Notes under the pieces: model-generated
Database searches by the model: none
Seen by the model: only the letters and a program-made list of their open reading frames with translations
Told to the model about the DNA's origin: nothing
Program-made: the position numbers and the translations under genes
NCBI RefSeq assembly: GCF_000372465.1
Contig: NZ_AQUZ01000067.1
Coordinates: 1 to 45,623 of the forward strand
Length of the DNA: 45,623 nt
Direction of reading: 5' to 3'
Origin: Kribbella catacumbae DSM 19601
GTDB taxonomy: Bacteria; Actinomycetota; Actinomycetes; Propionibacteriales; Kribbellaceae
Part shown: positions 33,335 to 42,484 of the stretch, piece after piece
Numbering within the stretch: the first letter of the stretch is position 1
Layout: each line of letters starts with the position of its first letter

Positions 33335-36300
33335 GTGGCTTTCCGTTCGAGATCGAGACGCATCGGCCTGCCCGCCGTCGCGTCACTGGCGATAGTGGGC
33401 ATCGGACTGGCCGGCGTCGGCAGCCCAGCGGTAGCAGCCCAGACAGCACCACCAGGCCCCGCTGCCGGTACTGCGAACAAGGCGCCGGCAACTGGACCGG
33501 ACGTACGCGTCACGCTGATCACCGGTGACCGGGTCACCGTCCGCGGCGGCGATGCGACCAAGGCGACCATCGAGCCCGGGCCCGGCCGGGACAAGATCGT
33601 CTTCAACACGTACCGGACCAAGCAAGCGTCGTACGTGATCCCGTCGGACGTGGGGCTGCAACTCGCGACCGGGCAGCTTGATCGCCGCCTGTTCGACGTC
33701 GCCGGGCTGATCAAGGCCGGGTACGACGACAAGTCGAGCAGCTCGATCCCGTTGCTGGTCACGTACAAGGGCAAGGCGAAACGCTCCGCCCCCATCGGCG
33801 CGACCGTGACCCGGCAGCTGCCCGCGATCGACGGCGCGGCCGTGAAGGTGGACAAGAAGAACGCCGGACCCTTCCTGGCCGGCACTGCCCTGACTGGTAC
33901 AGCCAAGGCCCGGTCGGCGAGCGGCGTCGACAAGATCTGGCTGGACGGCAAGCGAAAGGCCGTGCTGGACCAGTCGGTGCCGCAGATCGGCGGCCCGGCG
34001 GCCTGGCAGGCGGGCTACACCGGCAAGGGCGTCACCGTCGCAGTCCTGGACACCGGCATCGACGCCACCCACCCGGACCTCGCCACCCAGCTGGCCGGTG
34101 CGAAGAACTTCACCGGCGAATCGGCCGACGACGTGGTCGGGCACGGCACCCACGTGGCGTCGACGATCGCGGGCACCGGCGCCGCGTCGGACGGCAAGTA
34201 CAAGGGCGTTGCCCCGGACGCGAAGCTGTACGACGGCAAGGTCTGCGAGGTCTGGGGTTGCCAGGACTCCGTGATCGTGGCCGCGATGGAATGGGCCGCG
34301 ACCGAGGTGAAGGCCGACGTCGTCAACCTCAGCCTCGGCGGCCAGGACTTCCCCGAGATCGACCCGCTGGAAGAGGCCGTGAACCGGCTGACCGCGGCTA
34401 CCGGCACTCTCTTCGTCATTGCCGCCGGCAACGATGGCCCGGGGGACAGCACGGTCGGTTCGCCGGGGAGTGCGGACGCGGCGCTGACGGTCGGCGCGGT
34501 GGACAAGCAGGACCAGCTGGCCGACTTCTCCAGCCGTGGCCCGCGCATCGGTGACGGAGCGGTCAAGCCTGACGTCTCGGCGCCGGGAGTGAGCATCGTG
34601 GCGGCGAAGTCGAAGGACGCCACGATCGGCGAGCCGGTTGGCGACCAGTACCTGAACCTCTCCGGTACGTCGATGGCCACACCGCACACCGCGGGCGCCG
34701 CGGCACTGTTGCTCCAGCAACACCCGTCCTGGAAGGCGAACGAGCTCAAGGGCACGCTGATGGCCTCGGCGAAGGTCGCCGCCGGTCAGACCTCGTTCCA
34801 GCAAGGAGCGGGCCGGATCGACCTGACCACCGCGATCAAGCAGACGGTGATCGCTGAGCCGGGCTCGGTGTCGTTCGGCGTCGCGTCCTTCCCGCACACC
34901 GACGATGAGCCCGTGACCAAGGACGTCACCTACCGGAACCTCGGCGACCAGCCGGTCACTCTGGCGTTGACCGCCTCGATGACCACAGCCGACGGTACTG
35001 CGGCGCCGGCCGGCGCGTTGACGTTGAGCGCCAACACGCTGACCGTCCCAGCCGGTGGTACCGCGTCGGTCAAGGCGACCTCGGACACCAAGCACACCGG
35101 CCCGGACGGCCTGTACTCCGGCCGGATCACCGCGACGGCGGAGGGCACCTCAGTGGTCGTGCCGGTGGGTGTGAACAAGGAGGGCGAGAGCTACACGCTG
35201 ACGGTCAAGCTGATCCGTGCGGACGGAACCCCTGATGACCAAGGGCCCGCACTGCTCGTCGGCGTCGGAAACGACACCTTCCAGCAGCTCTACGATCCCA
35301 GCGGCACGGTGCAGGTCAGGTTGCCGAAGGGCGAGTATGTGCTCGACCAGTTCCAGGAGTTCGCGGTCACCGAGGAGGACTACCAGGTCTACAAGCTCGC
35401 CGCCCCGAGCGTGCAGCTCACCTCGGACCAGACGGTGGTGCTGGACGCGCGCAAGGCGAAGGCGGTCACCACGACCGTTCCGAACCCGGAGGCCAGGCAG
35501 GCCCTCTCGGACATCGGTTACGACAGGTATGCACCCAACGGCGAGTTGGCCATCCTGTCCGGGATGTCCGGTGGGTCCGGTAAGGCTTTCACCCTCAGCA
35601 CCGGACCGGCGCTGCCGGCCGCGCAGCTGACGGGGCACGTCATCTCGCAGTGGGGCGCCCCCGGGGCCGACGGCCGGTTCACGAACACGCCGTATTTGTA
35701 CGGGATTGCGAACTCGCAGCCTGGTGAGTTCGTCACCGGATTCCATCGGACCGTGAAGGCCGAGGATCTGGCGGTGGTCGACCAGACGATGAACGCGACC
35801 ACGAGCGCGGAGATGTACAGGGCCATCTTTCCCGTGCTGCCCGGCGTCACTATGACGTGGACGCGGCTCATCCGCGTCGACCTGCCCAGGACGATCCGGT
35901 ACTACCTGGATGACGTGCAGGGTGGCTGGACCGCTGACTTGCTCGAAATAGCTGAGGGTCGGCCGCCGCGCCACCTTTCCATGGTGACCAGCGACCCGGT
36001 GAAGTACCGGGCCGGGCGGACGTATCGCGAGCGCTGGAACGCGGCTGCTTTCGTGCCGAAGGTCAATTGGTTCAGCCGGACCGGCGCGGACCTGTCCCTC
36101 TGGGTCGGGAAGCACGGGGATGCCGACGGGCACGGTGGCACCGAGCGAAGCGACAGCGCGAGCAGCAAGCTCTACCGCAACGGCGAGGAGGTCGCTTCGG
36201 CTGATTCGTTCGGGTACCTGGACGTAGCAGGGCTGCCGGCCGGGAAGGCGGCGTACAAGCTCGTCATGACGGGGACGCGCACCGATACGGCGTACTCGCG

Positions 36301-36673
36301 CCGGACGGATCTCACCGTGACGTTCAGTTCGGCGGCGACCGGGGAGAAGACCGCGTTGCCGGCCCGCACGGTTCGGTACCAGCCGGACGTGGACAGCCGG
36401 AACACGGTGAAGCGGACGCCGGTGACGGTCTTGCCGGTGGTGCTGGACGGAACGCCCGGCGCCACGCTGCCGACGGTCAAGAAGGTGGAGGTCCAGGTCT
36501 CGGGCGATGACGGCAAGACGTGGAAGGCGGCGACCGTCGTACGGTCCGGCGCCGGCTACAAGGCCATCTTCGCCACACCGGCCGGCGCGACGGTCTCGCT
36601 CAAGGCGCACGTGGTCGATGCCGCCGGCAACACCACCGACCAGACGGTGATCGGCGCCTATCCGCTGCGCTGA
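33335..36673 (+). CDS. secreted S8 subtilisin-like protease, tandem copy 2
   Basis: A 1112-residue paralogue of the flanking proteases. The signal peptide begins RSRRIGL and ends near SPAVAAQ. VTLITGDRV marks the prodomain. Catalytic residues are Asp239, His270, Asn366 (AAGNDGP) and Ser446. The Cys pair lies in KVCEVWGC. The C-terminal half keeps the Fn-type segment VTVPAGGTASVKATSDT and the closing DAAGNTTDQTVIGAYPLR, but the middle (about residues 640-1000) has diverged strongly from copy 1, presumably the substrate-facing or adhesion part. The GTG at 33335 follows GGGGAGG; an in-frame start at 33257 is not signal-like. Only 90 bp and no terminator separate it from copy 3, so the two may be co-transcribed. 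Confidence 0.95.
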   Translation: MAFRSRSRRIGLPAVASLAIVGIGLAGVGSPAVAAQTAPPGPAAGTANKAPATGPDVRVTLITGDRVTVRGGDATKATIEPGPGRDKIVFNTYRTKQASYVIPSDVGLQLATGQLDRRLFDVAGLIKAGYDDKSSSSIPLLVTYKGKAKRSAPIGATVTRQLPAIDGAAVKVDKKNAGPFLAGTALTGTAKARSASGVDKIWLDGKRKAVLDQSVPQIGGPAAWQAGYTGKGVTVAVLDTGIDATHPDLATQLAGAKNFTGESADDVVGHGTHVASTIAGTGAASDGKYKGVAPDAKLYDGKVCEVWGCQDSVIVAAMEWAATEVKADVVNLSLGGQDFPEIDPLEEAVNRLTAATGTLFVIAAGNDGPGDSTVGSPGSADAALTVGAVDKQDQLADFSSRGPRIGDGAVKPDVSAPGVSIVAAKSKDATIGEPVGDQYLNLSGTSMATPHTAGAAALLLQQHPSWKANELKGTLMASAKVAAGQTSFQQGAGRIDLTTAIKQTVIAEPGSVSFGVASFPHTDDEPVTKDVTYRNLGDQPVTLALTASMTTADGTAAPAGALTLSANTLTVPAGGTASVKATSDTKHTGPDGLYSGRITATAEGTSVVVPVGVNKEGESYTLTVKLIRADGTPDDQGPALLVGVGNDTFQQLYDPSGTVQVRLPKGEYVLDQFQEFAVTEEDYQVYKLAAPSVQLTSDQTVVLDARKAKAVTTTVPNPEARQALSDIGYDRYAPNGELAILSGMSGGSGKAFTLSTGPALPAAQLTGHVISQWGAPGADGRFTNTPYLYGIANSQPGEFVTGFHRTVKAEDLAVVDQTMNATTSAEMYRAIFPVLPGVTMTWTRLIRVDLPRTIRYYLDDVQGGWTADLLEIAEGRPPRHLSMVTSDPVKYRAGRTYRERWNAAAFVPKVNWFSRTGADLSLWVGKHGDADGHGGTERSDSASSKLYRNGEEVASADSFGYLDVAGLPAGKAAYKLVMTGTRTDTAYSRRTDLTVTFSSAATGEKTALPARTVRYQPDVDSRNTVKRTPVTVLPVVLDGTPGATLPTVKKVEVQVSGDDGKTWKAATVVRSGAGYKAIFATPAGATVSLKAHVVDAAGNTTDQTVIGAYPLR

Positions 36674-36763
36674 TCGCCTTGACAGCTTGGCAAGTGGAAC
36701 CGGACGGCGTGAGCAGACACGAGGAGGTGCGCGCCTGAATCGAATGAGCGAGAGGTAGTCACC

Positions 36764-39700
36764 GTGGTTTTCACACCGAGCTCGAGAGCGAGGCGGATCG
36801 GCCTGTCAGCCGCCGCCTCGCTCGCCGTCTTGGCCACCGGCATGACCGGGGCATCCCAGCAGGCAGTAGCCAACCGGCCGGCCCCGACTGGTCCTGTGGC
36901 GAGGCCTGCCGCCCAGGCAGCGGACCGGCACGTCACCTTGCTCACTGGTGATCGGGTCACCTTGGTGGGCGGCGATTCGGCGAAGGCGTCGGTCGAGCCT
37001 GGACCAGGTCGCCGGCACATGACGTTCAGTACGCAGCGGGTGAAGGACCAGCTGTTCGTGATTCCTTCCGACCTGAGTGGTGCGGTGGGCTCCGGCCGGC
37101 TGGACCGCCGGCTGTTCGACATCCAAGGGCTGATCAAGGCCGGGTACGACGACCGGGCCAGCCAGGTGATCCCGCTCGTCGTCACGTACCGCAGCAAGGC
37201 GAAACGTGGCGCTTTGCCAGGGGCCACCGTCCACCGGGCGCTGCCGGCGATCAACGGATCAGCGGTCAAGGTACAGAAGAAGGACACGGCCGCCTTCGTC
37301 AACGGGCTGCGGTTCGGTTCGCCGGCGGCGTTGGCGTCCAACGGGATCGCCAAGGTGTGGCTGGACGGCAAGCGGCACGTCTCGCTCGACCAGTCCGTCC
37401 CGCAGATCGGCGGCCCCGAGGCCTGGCAGGCGGGCTATACCGGCAAGGGCGTGTCGGTCGCGGTGCTGGACACCGGCATCGATTCCACTCACCCCGATCT
37501 GGCGCCTCAACTGGCAGGTGCCGCGAACTTCACCGACGAATCGGCGGGAGACTTGGTCGGACACGGAACCCACGTCGCCTCGACAATCGCCGGTACCGCG
37601 GCCGCGTCGGCCGGCAAGTACAAGGGCGTTGCCCCGGACGCGAAGCTGTACGACGGCAAGGTCTGTGAGGTCTGGGGTTGCCCAGAGTCCGCGATCCTGG
37701 CCGGGATGGAGTGGGCGGCGACCGTGGTGAAGGCGAACGTCGTCAACCTCAGCCTCGGTGGCTACGACACCCCGGAGGTCGATCCGCTCGAGGAAGCCGT
37801 CAACAGGCTGACGGCACAAACGGGCACGCTGTTCGTGATCGCGGCCGGTAACAGCGGGCCCGGTGAATCCTCGGTGGAATCGCCGGGCAGTGCGCACGCG
37901 GCGCTGACCGTTGGCGCGGTGGACAAGCAGGACCAGCTGGCCGAGTTCTCCAGCCGGGGCCCGCGAACCGGCGACGGAGGGCTCAAGCCGGATGTGACCG
38001 CGCCTGGCGTGGCCATCGTGGCGGCGAAGTCGAAGGACTCCACGATCGGCGTACCGGTCGGCGACCAGTACCTGAACCTCTCCGGTACGTCGATGGCCAC
38101 GCCGCACGCCGCGGGCGCCGCGGCGCTGTTGCTTCAGCAGCACCCGACCTGGAAGGCGAACGAGCTCAAAGGCGCCTTGATGGCGTCGGCGAAGAGCGCG
38201 CCGGACCAGGGCATCTTCGAGCAGGGCGCGGGCCGGATCGACCTGACCAAGGCGATCAGGCAGACCCTGATCGTCGAGCCGACCGGCCTTGGCTTCGGTA
38301 CGGCGCTGTGGCCACACACCGACGACGCTCCGGTGACCAAGGACGTCACCTATCGCAACTTCGGCGACCAGCCGGTGACGCTGAATCTCTCGGCCGAGCT
38401 GGCGGGACCCGACGGTGCTTCGGCGCCGGCCGGTGCGCTCAAGCTCAGTGCTGACACGCTGACCGTCCCGGCCGGAGGGACGGCAACCGTCACGGCGACC
38501 TCGGACACCAACCACAGTGGGGCGGACGGCAACTACTTCGGCCGGATCACCGCGAAGTCAGCCGACACCACGCTGGTGACGCCGGTCTGGCTGACCAAGG
38601 AGGTCGAGAGCCACACGTTGACGCTCAGCATGATCGGTCCCGACGGTCAGCCCGCGCAGGATGCCAACTTCTTGCTCTTCGGGCTGGACGACTACCTGTT
38701 CGAGAGCCCGGAGGTGCGCGACGGCACGGCGCGGGTCCGGCTGCCGAAGGCGGGCTATCACGTCTCGGGTGGGCTTTACGCGCAGCGACCCGGGAGGGAG
38801 GACTACAACAACTTCGAGATCGTCCAACCGACCCTGCAGCTCGATGCCGACACGACGATCGTGATGGATGTCCGCAGCACCAAGCCGGTGAACACCACGG
38901 TCCCGCGGGCAGACGCGAGAGTCATGATCACCAGCGTCGGCTACGTCCGCTGGAACCACGACCGCACCAGCGACCTGCGCTCGTCCCTCATCTCCGACTA
39001 CATGGGTCAGGCCTACACCGCCCAACTGGGAGCATCGGCGCCCGCCGAGCAGCTCACCGGGTTCGTCTCGTCGCACTGGGGACTGCCCGGGCCGAACGGG
39101 GACTTCAAGAACACGCCCTTCCAGTACGGCTTGCTGATCACGATGCCGGGCCGGTTCCCCACCGGATTCGAACGGACGGTGAAGGCGGCCGACCTGGCCG
39201 TGGTGGATCAGACCCTCAACGCGACCGGTGACCGGACGGGCCTGCGGGAGCTCGGCGGGGCGGCACCCGGGGTCCCCGGGACCTTTTCGCCGAACATCGT
39301 CCATGACCTACCCGCCACCACCCGGCTGTATCTCGACGCGGCCCCGGCCGAGTGGAGCACCCGCGTCGCTGGTCTGGCGCCAGGGCCGCGACCTGACGAG
39401 GTGACCGTGGTGAGCTCCAGCGGGCAGCAGTACCAGGCAGGACGGACCTACCGGCAGCGGCTCAACGCGGCCGCCTTCGGTCCTGCGCCGAACACTGTCA
39501 GCAGGCAGGGGAACGACTTGCTCGTCCTCCTTTCCTCTACCGCCGACGCGGGTGGCAACCGTGGTGGCACCCGGGCGGACACGCAGAGCAGCAAGCTCTA
39601 CCGCAACGGCCAGCAGATCGCGGAGTTCCCGTACTTCGGAGCGGCCGAAGCCTTCGACCTCCCGGCGGAAAAAGCGCAGTACAAGCTGGTCACGTCGCTG

Positions 39701-40102
39701 ACGCGGCCGTCGTACTCGAGTTTCTCGACCAGGATCGACCTGACGTCGACGTTCAGTTCGGCGAAGACGGCGACCGAGACGTCGTTGCCGCTCCGCACGG
39801 TCCGGTACCAGCCGGCCGTCGACCAGCGGAACACGGTACTGCGGACCGCGGTGACCGAGTTGCCGGTCGTGCTGGACGGGACGCCCGGCGTTGTCCTGCC
39901 CACGGTGACGAAGCTGGAGATCCAGGTTTCGGGCGATGAGGGCAAGACCTGGAAGGCCGCGGCTGTCGTGCGATCCGGGGCCGGCTACAAAGCGATCTTC
40001 GTGACCCCGAAGGGAGGGTCCGTCTCGCTCAAGGCGCAGGTGGCCGATGCCGCCGGCAACACCACCGACCAGACTGTGATCGGCGCCTATCCGCTGCGCT
40101 GA
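36764..40102 (+). CDS. secreted S8 subtilisin-like protease, tandem copy 3
   Basis: A 1112-residue paralogue. The signal peptide begins RARRIGL, with VTLLTGDRV in the prodomain. Catalytic residues are Asp236, His267, an AAGNSGP Asn and Ser443. The Asp-to-Ser distance (207 residues) is the same in all three copies, so the core has no indels. Stretches around the oxyanion and Ser regions are nearly identical in DNA to copy 2 (for example 37620-37680 versus 34200-34260), suggesting recent duplication or gene conversion. The C-terminal region again diverges in the middle and returns to similarity at the end (DAAGNTTDQTVIGAYPLR). The GTG start has GAGAGG eight bases upstream. A strong terminator follows. 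Confidence 0.95.
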   Translation: MVFTPSSRARRIGLSAAASLAVLATGMTGASQQAVANRPAPTGPVARPAAQAADRHVTLLTGDRVTLVGGDSAKASVEPGPGRRHMTFSTQRVKDQLFVIPSDLSGAVGSGRLDRRLFDIQGLIKAGYDDRASQVIPLVVTYRSKAKRGALPGATVHRALPAINGSAVKVQKKDTAAFVNGLRFGSPAALASNGIAKVWLDGKRHVSLDQSVPQIGGPEAWQAGYTGKGVSVAVLDTGIDSTHPDLAPQLAGAANFTDESAGDLVGHGTHVASTIAGTAAASAGKYKGVAPDAKLYDGKVCEVWGCPESAILAGMEWAATVVKANVVNLSLGGYDTPEVDPLEEAVNRLTAQTGTLFVIAAGNSGPGESSVESPGSAHAALTVGAVDKQDQLAEFSSRGPRTGDGGLKPDVTAPGVAIVAAKSKDSTIGVPVGDQYLNLSGTSMATPHAAGAAALLLQQHPTWKANELKGALMASAKSAPDQGIFEQGAGRIDLTKAIRQTLIVEPTGLGFGTALWPHTDDAPVTKDVTYRNFGDQPVTLNLSAELAGPDGASAPAGALKLSADTLTVPAGGTATVTATSDTNHSGADGNYFGRITAKSADTTLVTPVWLTKEVESHTLTLSMIGPDGQPAQDANFLLFGLDDYLFESPEVRDGTARVRLPKAGYHVSGGLYAQRPGREDYNNFEIVQPTLQLDADTTIVMDVRSTKPVNTTVPRADARVMITSVGYVRWNHDRTSDLRSSLISDYMGQAYTAQLGASAPAEQLTGFVSSHWGLPGPNGDFKNTPFQYGLLITMPGRFPTGFERTVKAADLAVVDQTLNATGDRTGLRELGGAAPGVPGTFSPNIVHDLPATTRLYLDAAPAEWSTRVAGLAPGPRPDEVTVVSSSGQQYQAGRTYRQRLNAAAFGPAPNTVSRQGNDLLVLLSSTADAGGNRGGTRADTQSSKLYRNGQQIAEFPYFGAAEAFDLPAEKAQYKLVTSLTRPSYSSFSTRIDLTSTFSSAKTATETSLPLRTVRYQPAVDQRNTVLRTAVTELPVVLDGTPGVVLPTVTKLEIQVSGDEGKTWKAAAVVRSGAGYKAIFVTPKGGSVSLKAQVADAAGNTTDQTVIGAYPLR

Positions 40103-40109
40103 CCTCGAA

Positions 40110-40146
40110 CGACGAACCCCCCGGGGATGTCCCGGGGGGTTCGTCG
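40110..40146. terminator. terminator between subtilase copy 3 and mdh
   Basis: A perfect 16-bp stem, CGACGAACCCCCCGGG with its complement, and a 5-base loop. It starts eight bases after the subtilase stop and ends 14 bases before the stop of the convergent mdh gene, so it can serve both. Confidence 0.92.
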
Positions 40147-40159
40147 GTGCTGGCGGAGG

Positions 40160-41152
40160 TCAGCCGAGCAGGCCGAGGGCTTGGACTGCGTCGCGCTCCT
40201 CGCCGAGCTCCTTGGTGCTGGCGTCGATGCGGGCGCGGGAGAAGTCGTTGATCTCCAGGCCCTGGACGATCTCGTAGTCGCCGTTGCTCGTGGTGACCGG
40301 GAAGGAGGAGATCAGGCCCTCCGGTACGCCGTACGAGCCGTCGGAGACGACGGCCATCGACAGCCAGTCGCCGTCGGCCGAGCCGCGCAGCCAGTCGCGC
40401 GCGTGGTCGACGGTGGCGGCTGCGGCCGAAGCGGCCGAGGAGGCGCCGCGCGCCTCGATGATCGCCGCGCCGCGCTTCTGCACGGTCGGGATGAAGTCGT
40501 TCTCCAGCCAGGTCTGGTCGTTGACGACCTCGGCCGCGTTCTTGCCGGCCACCTCGGCGTGGAAGATGTCCGGGTACTGCGTGGCGCTGTGGTTGCCCCA
40601 GATGGTCAGCTTCTTGAGGTCGGTCACGTGCGTGCCGGTCTTCTTGGCCAGCTGGGCCAGCGCGCGGTTGTGGTCCAGCCGGGTCAGCGCGGAGAACCGC
40701 TCGGCCGGGATGTCCGGCGCGTTGCTGCGGGCGATCAGCGCGTTGGTGTTGGCCGGGTTGCCGGTCACGGTGATCCGGATGTCGTCGGCGGCGTGCTCGT
40801 TCAGCGCCTTGCCCTGGACGGTGAAGATCGCGCCGTTGGCCTCCAGCAGGTCGCCCCGCTCCATGCCCTTGGTGCGCGGGCGGGCGCCGACCAGCAGGGC
40901 GACGTTCGCGCCCTCGAAGATGGTGTTGGCGTCGTCGCCGATCTCGACCCCGGCCAGCGTCGGGAACGCGCAGTCGTCGAGCTCCATCACGACGCCCTCG
41001 AGCGCCTTCAGCGCCGGGGTGATCTCCAGCAGCCGCAGCTCGACCGGCGTGTCCGGCCCGAGCAGCGCACCGCTCGCGATCCGGAACAGCAGGCTGTATC
41101 CGATCTGACCGGCGGCGCCGGTGACGGCGACCTTCACGGGTGATTTGCTCAC
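40160..41152 (-). CDS. mdh: malate dehydrogenase (NAD)
   Basis: A 330-residue enzyme of the citric acid cycle, converting malate to oxaloacetate. The NAD fold starts VAVTGAAGQIGYSLLFRIA. ARPRTKGMERGDLL carries substrate-binding Arg residues, VTGNPANTNALIA follows, the catalytic Asp lies in RLDHNRA and the catalytic His in WGNHSATQYPD. It is of the cytoplasmic/Streptomyces type. I use the GTG at 41152 with GAGGAG eight bases upstream; the frame extends to 41257 without support. It belongs with sucCD to the conserved central-metabolism backbone. Confidence 0.97.
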   Translation of the reverse strand: MSKSPVKVAVTGAAGQIGYSLLFRIASGALLGPDTPVELRLLEITPALKALEGVVMELDDCAFPTLAGVEIGDDANTIFEGANVALLVGARPRTKGMERGDLLEANGAIFTVQGKALNEHAADDIRITVTGNPANTNALIARSNAPDIPAERFSALTRLDHNRALAQLAKKTGTHVTDLKKLTIWGNHSATQYPDIFHAEVAGKNAAEVVNDQTWLENDFIPTVQKRGAAIIEARGASSAASAAAATVDHARDWLRGSADGDWLSMAVVSDGSYGVPEGLISSFPVTTSNGDYEIVQGLEINDFSRARIDASTKELGEERDAVQALGLLG

Positions 41153-41326
41153 GACACGCTCCTCAAAGGATTCAACGACGGACTCTGTTCGGACGCTAGC
41201 AAGTCCGCCCGGCGTAGGCGACGGTGGGTCAGGTGATCCACACCACCCGTTCACCAACCGGATGCCGTCACGCCTTCTGATCCACCGAGGGTGTGCTCAG
41301 TCCCTGACTTGTAAGGAGAAATTTCG
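41153..41326. promoter_or_regulatory. divergent promoter region of mdh and the glycerophosphodiesterase
   Basis: A 174-bp gap between divergent genes. A GTTCACCAACC unit at 41249-41259 resembles one half of a Streptomyces-type PHO box, but the adjoining 11-base unit is a poor match. An AAGGAG ribosome site precedes the ATG at 41327. I could not fix promoters. Confidence 0.35.
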
Positions 41327-42463
41327 ATGAAAACGGTGTTGCCCCGCCGGTTCGTCCCGGCGACCGCCTCAGCACTCGCGGTCGCCGCCGCGATCCTCGT
41401 GCCGCAGGTGTCCGAACCGTCCCAGAACACTGCTGCCACGCCTGCCGCTGCAGCCGCCAAGCACGATGACTTCGTCGTGGTCGGGCACCGAGGTGCTTCC
41501 GGGTACCGGCCCGAGCACACGCTGGCGGCGTACGAGCTGGCGGCGCGGATGGGCGCCGACTTCATCGAGCCCGACCTGGTGACGACCAAGGACCGCGTGC
41601 TGGTGGCCCGGCACGAGCCCGAGATCGGCGGTACGACGGATGTCGCCGCGCACCCGGAGTTCGCCGCGCGGAAGAAGACCAAGGTGCTCGACGGCGCCCC
41701 GCTGGCCGGCTGGTTCGCCGAGGACTTCACGCTGAAGGAGCTGAAGACGCTCCGCGCCAAGGAGCGGATCCCGGCGCTCCGGCAGCAGAACACGGTCTTC
41801 GACGGGAAGTACCAGGTCCCGACGCTGCAGGAAGTCATCGACCTGACCAAGCGGCTTTCGCGCGAGCTCGACCGGCCGATCGGGATCTACCCGGAGACCA
41901 AGCACCCGACGTACTTCCAGCAGCAGGGCCTCGCGCTCGAGCCGGAGCTGGTCAAGACGCTGACCCGCAACGGCCTCAACCGCCCGGACGCGAAGGTGTT
42001 CGTGCAGTCCTTCGAGGTCGCGAACCTGAAGGCGCTCGACAAGCAGCTCCGGGTCCCGCTGGTCCAGCTGACCAGCGCGTCCGGCGCGCCGTACGACTTC
42101 GTCGTGAGTGGTGACAAGCGCACGTACGCCGACGTCGTCTCGGCCAACGGCCTGCGCGAGGTCGCCACGTACGCCGACGGCGTCGGCCCGGCGAAGGACC
42201 AGGTCATCCCGCTCGACAGCACCGGCAAGCTCGGTACGCCGACCGCACTGGTCCGCGACGCCCACCGCGCCGGCCTCGTCGTGCACCCGTACACCTTCCG
42301 GGTCGAGAACAACTTCCTCCCGGCCAACCTCCGCAGCTCCACGGTCCTGGCCGACTCCGGCAACCTGTTCGCCGAGATCGACACGTTCCGCAAGGCCGGC
42401 ATCGACGGACTGTTCTCCGACAACGCAGACATCGCGCTTGCCGCCGAAGCGGAGTCTAAGTAG
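41327..42463 (+). CDS. glpQ: secreted glycerophosphodiester phosphodiesterase
   Basis: A 378-residue GDPD-family enzyme, releasing glycerol-3-phosphate from deacylated phospholipids or teichoic-acid material. The signal peptide is at about residues 1-29 (RRFVPATASALAVAAAILV). The catalytic motif GHRGASGYRPEHTLAAYELA (His54) and FIEPDLVTTKDRVLVARHEP supply the metal-binding Glu, Asp and second His. Later motifs are GIYPETKHP and VFVQSFEV. It closely follows the bacterial periplasmic GlpQ pattern. The start is ATG with AAGGAG. Phosphate-starvation control is common for such genes, and a partial PHO-like unit lies upstream. The symbol is by family. Confidence 0.92.
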   Translation: MKTVLPRRFVPATASALAVAAAILVPQVSEPSQNTAATPAAAAAKHDDFVVVGHRGASGYRPEHTLAAYELAARMGADFIEPDLVTTKDRVLVARHEPEIGGTTDVAAHPEFAARKKTKVLDGAPLAGWFAEDFTLKELKTLRAKERIPALRQQNTVFDGKYQVPTLQEVIDLTKRLSRELDRPIGIYPETKHPTYFQQQGLALEPELVKTLTRNGLNRPDAKVFVQSFEVANLKALDKQLRVPLVQLTSASGAPYDFVVSGDKRTYADVVSANGLREVATYADGVGPAKDQVIPLDSTGKLGTPTALVRDAHRAGLVVHPYTFRVENNFLPANLRSSTVLADSGNLFAEIDTFRKAGIDGLFSDNADIALAAEAESK

Positions 42464-42484
42464 TCCTGCTGACAAGATGACCGG

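Noticed and set aside
29848..40102. Equal 1112-residue length as proof of a recent exact triplication
   Set aside because: The catalytic residues are at different positions and much of the C-terminal half is diverged, so the copies contain compensating indels and are not recent exact copies throughout.
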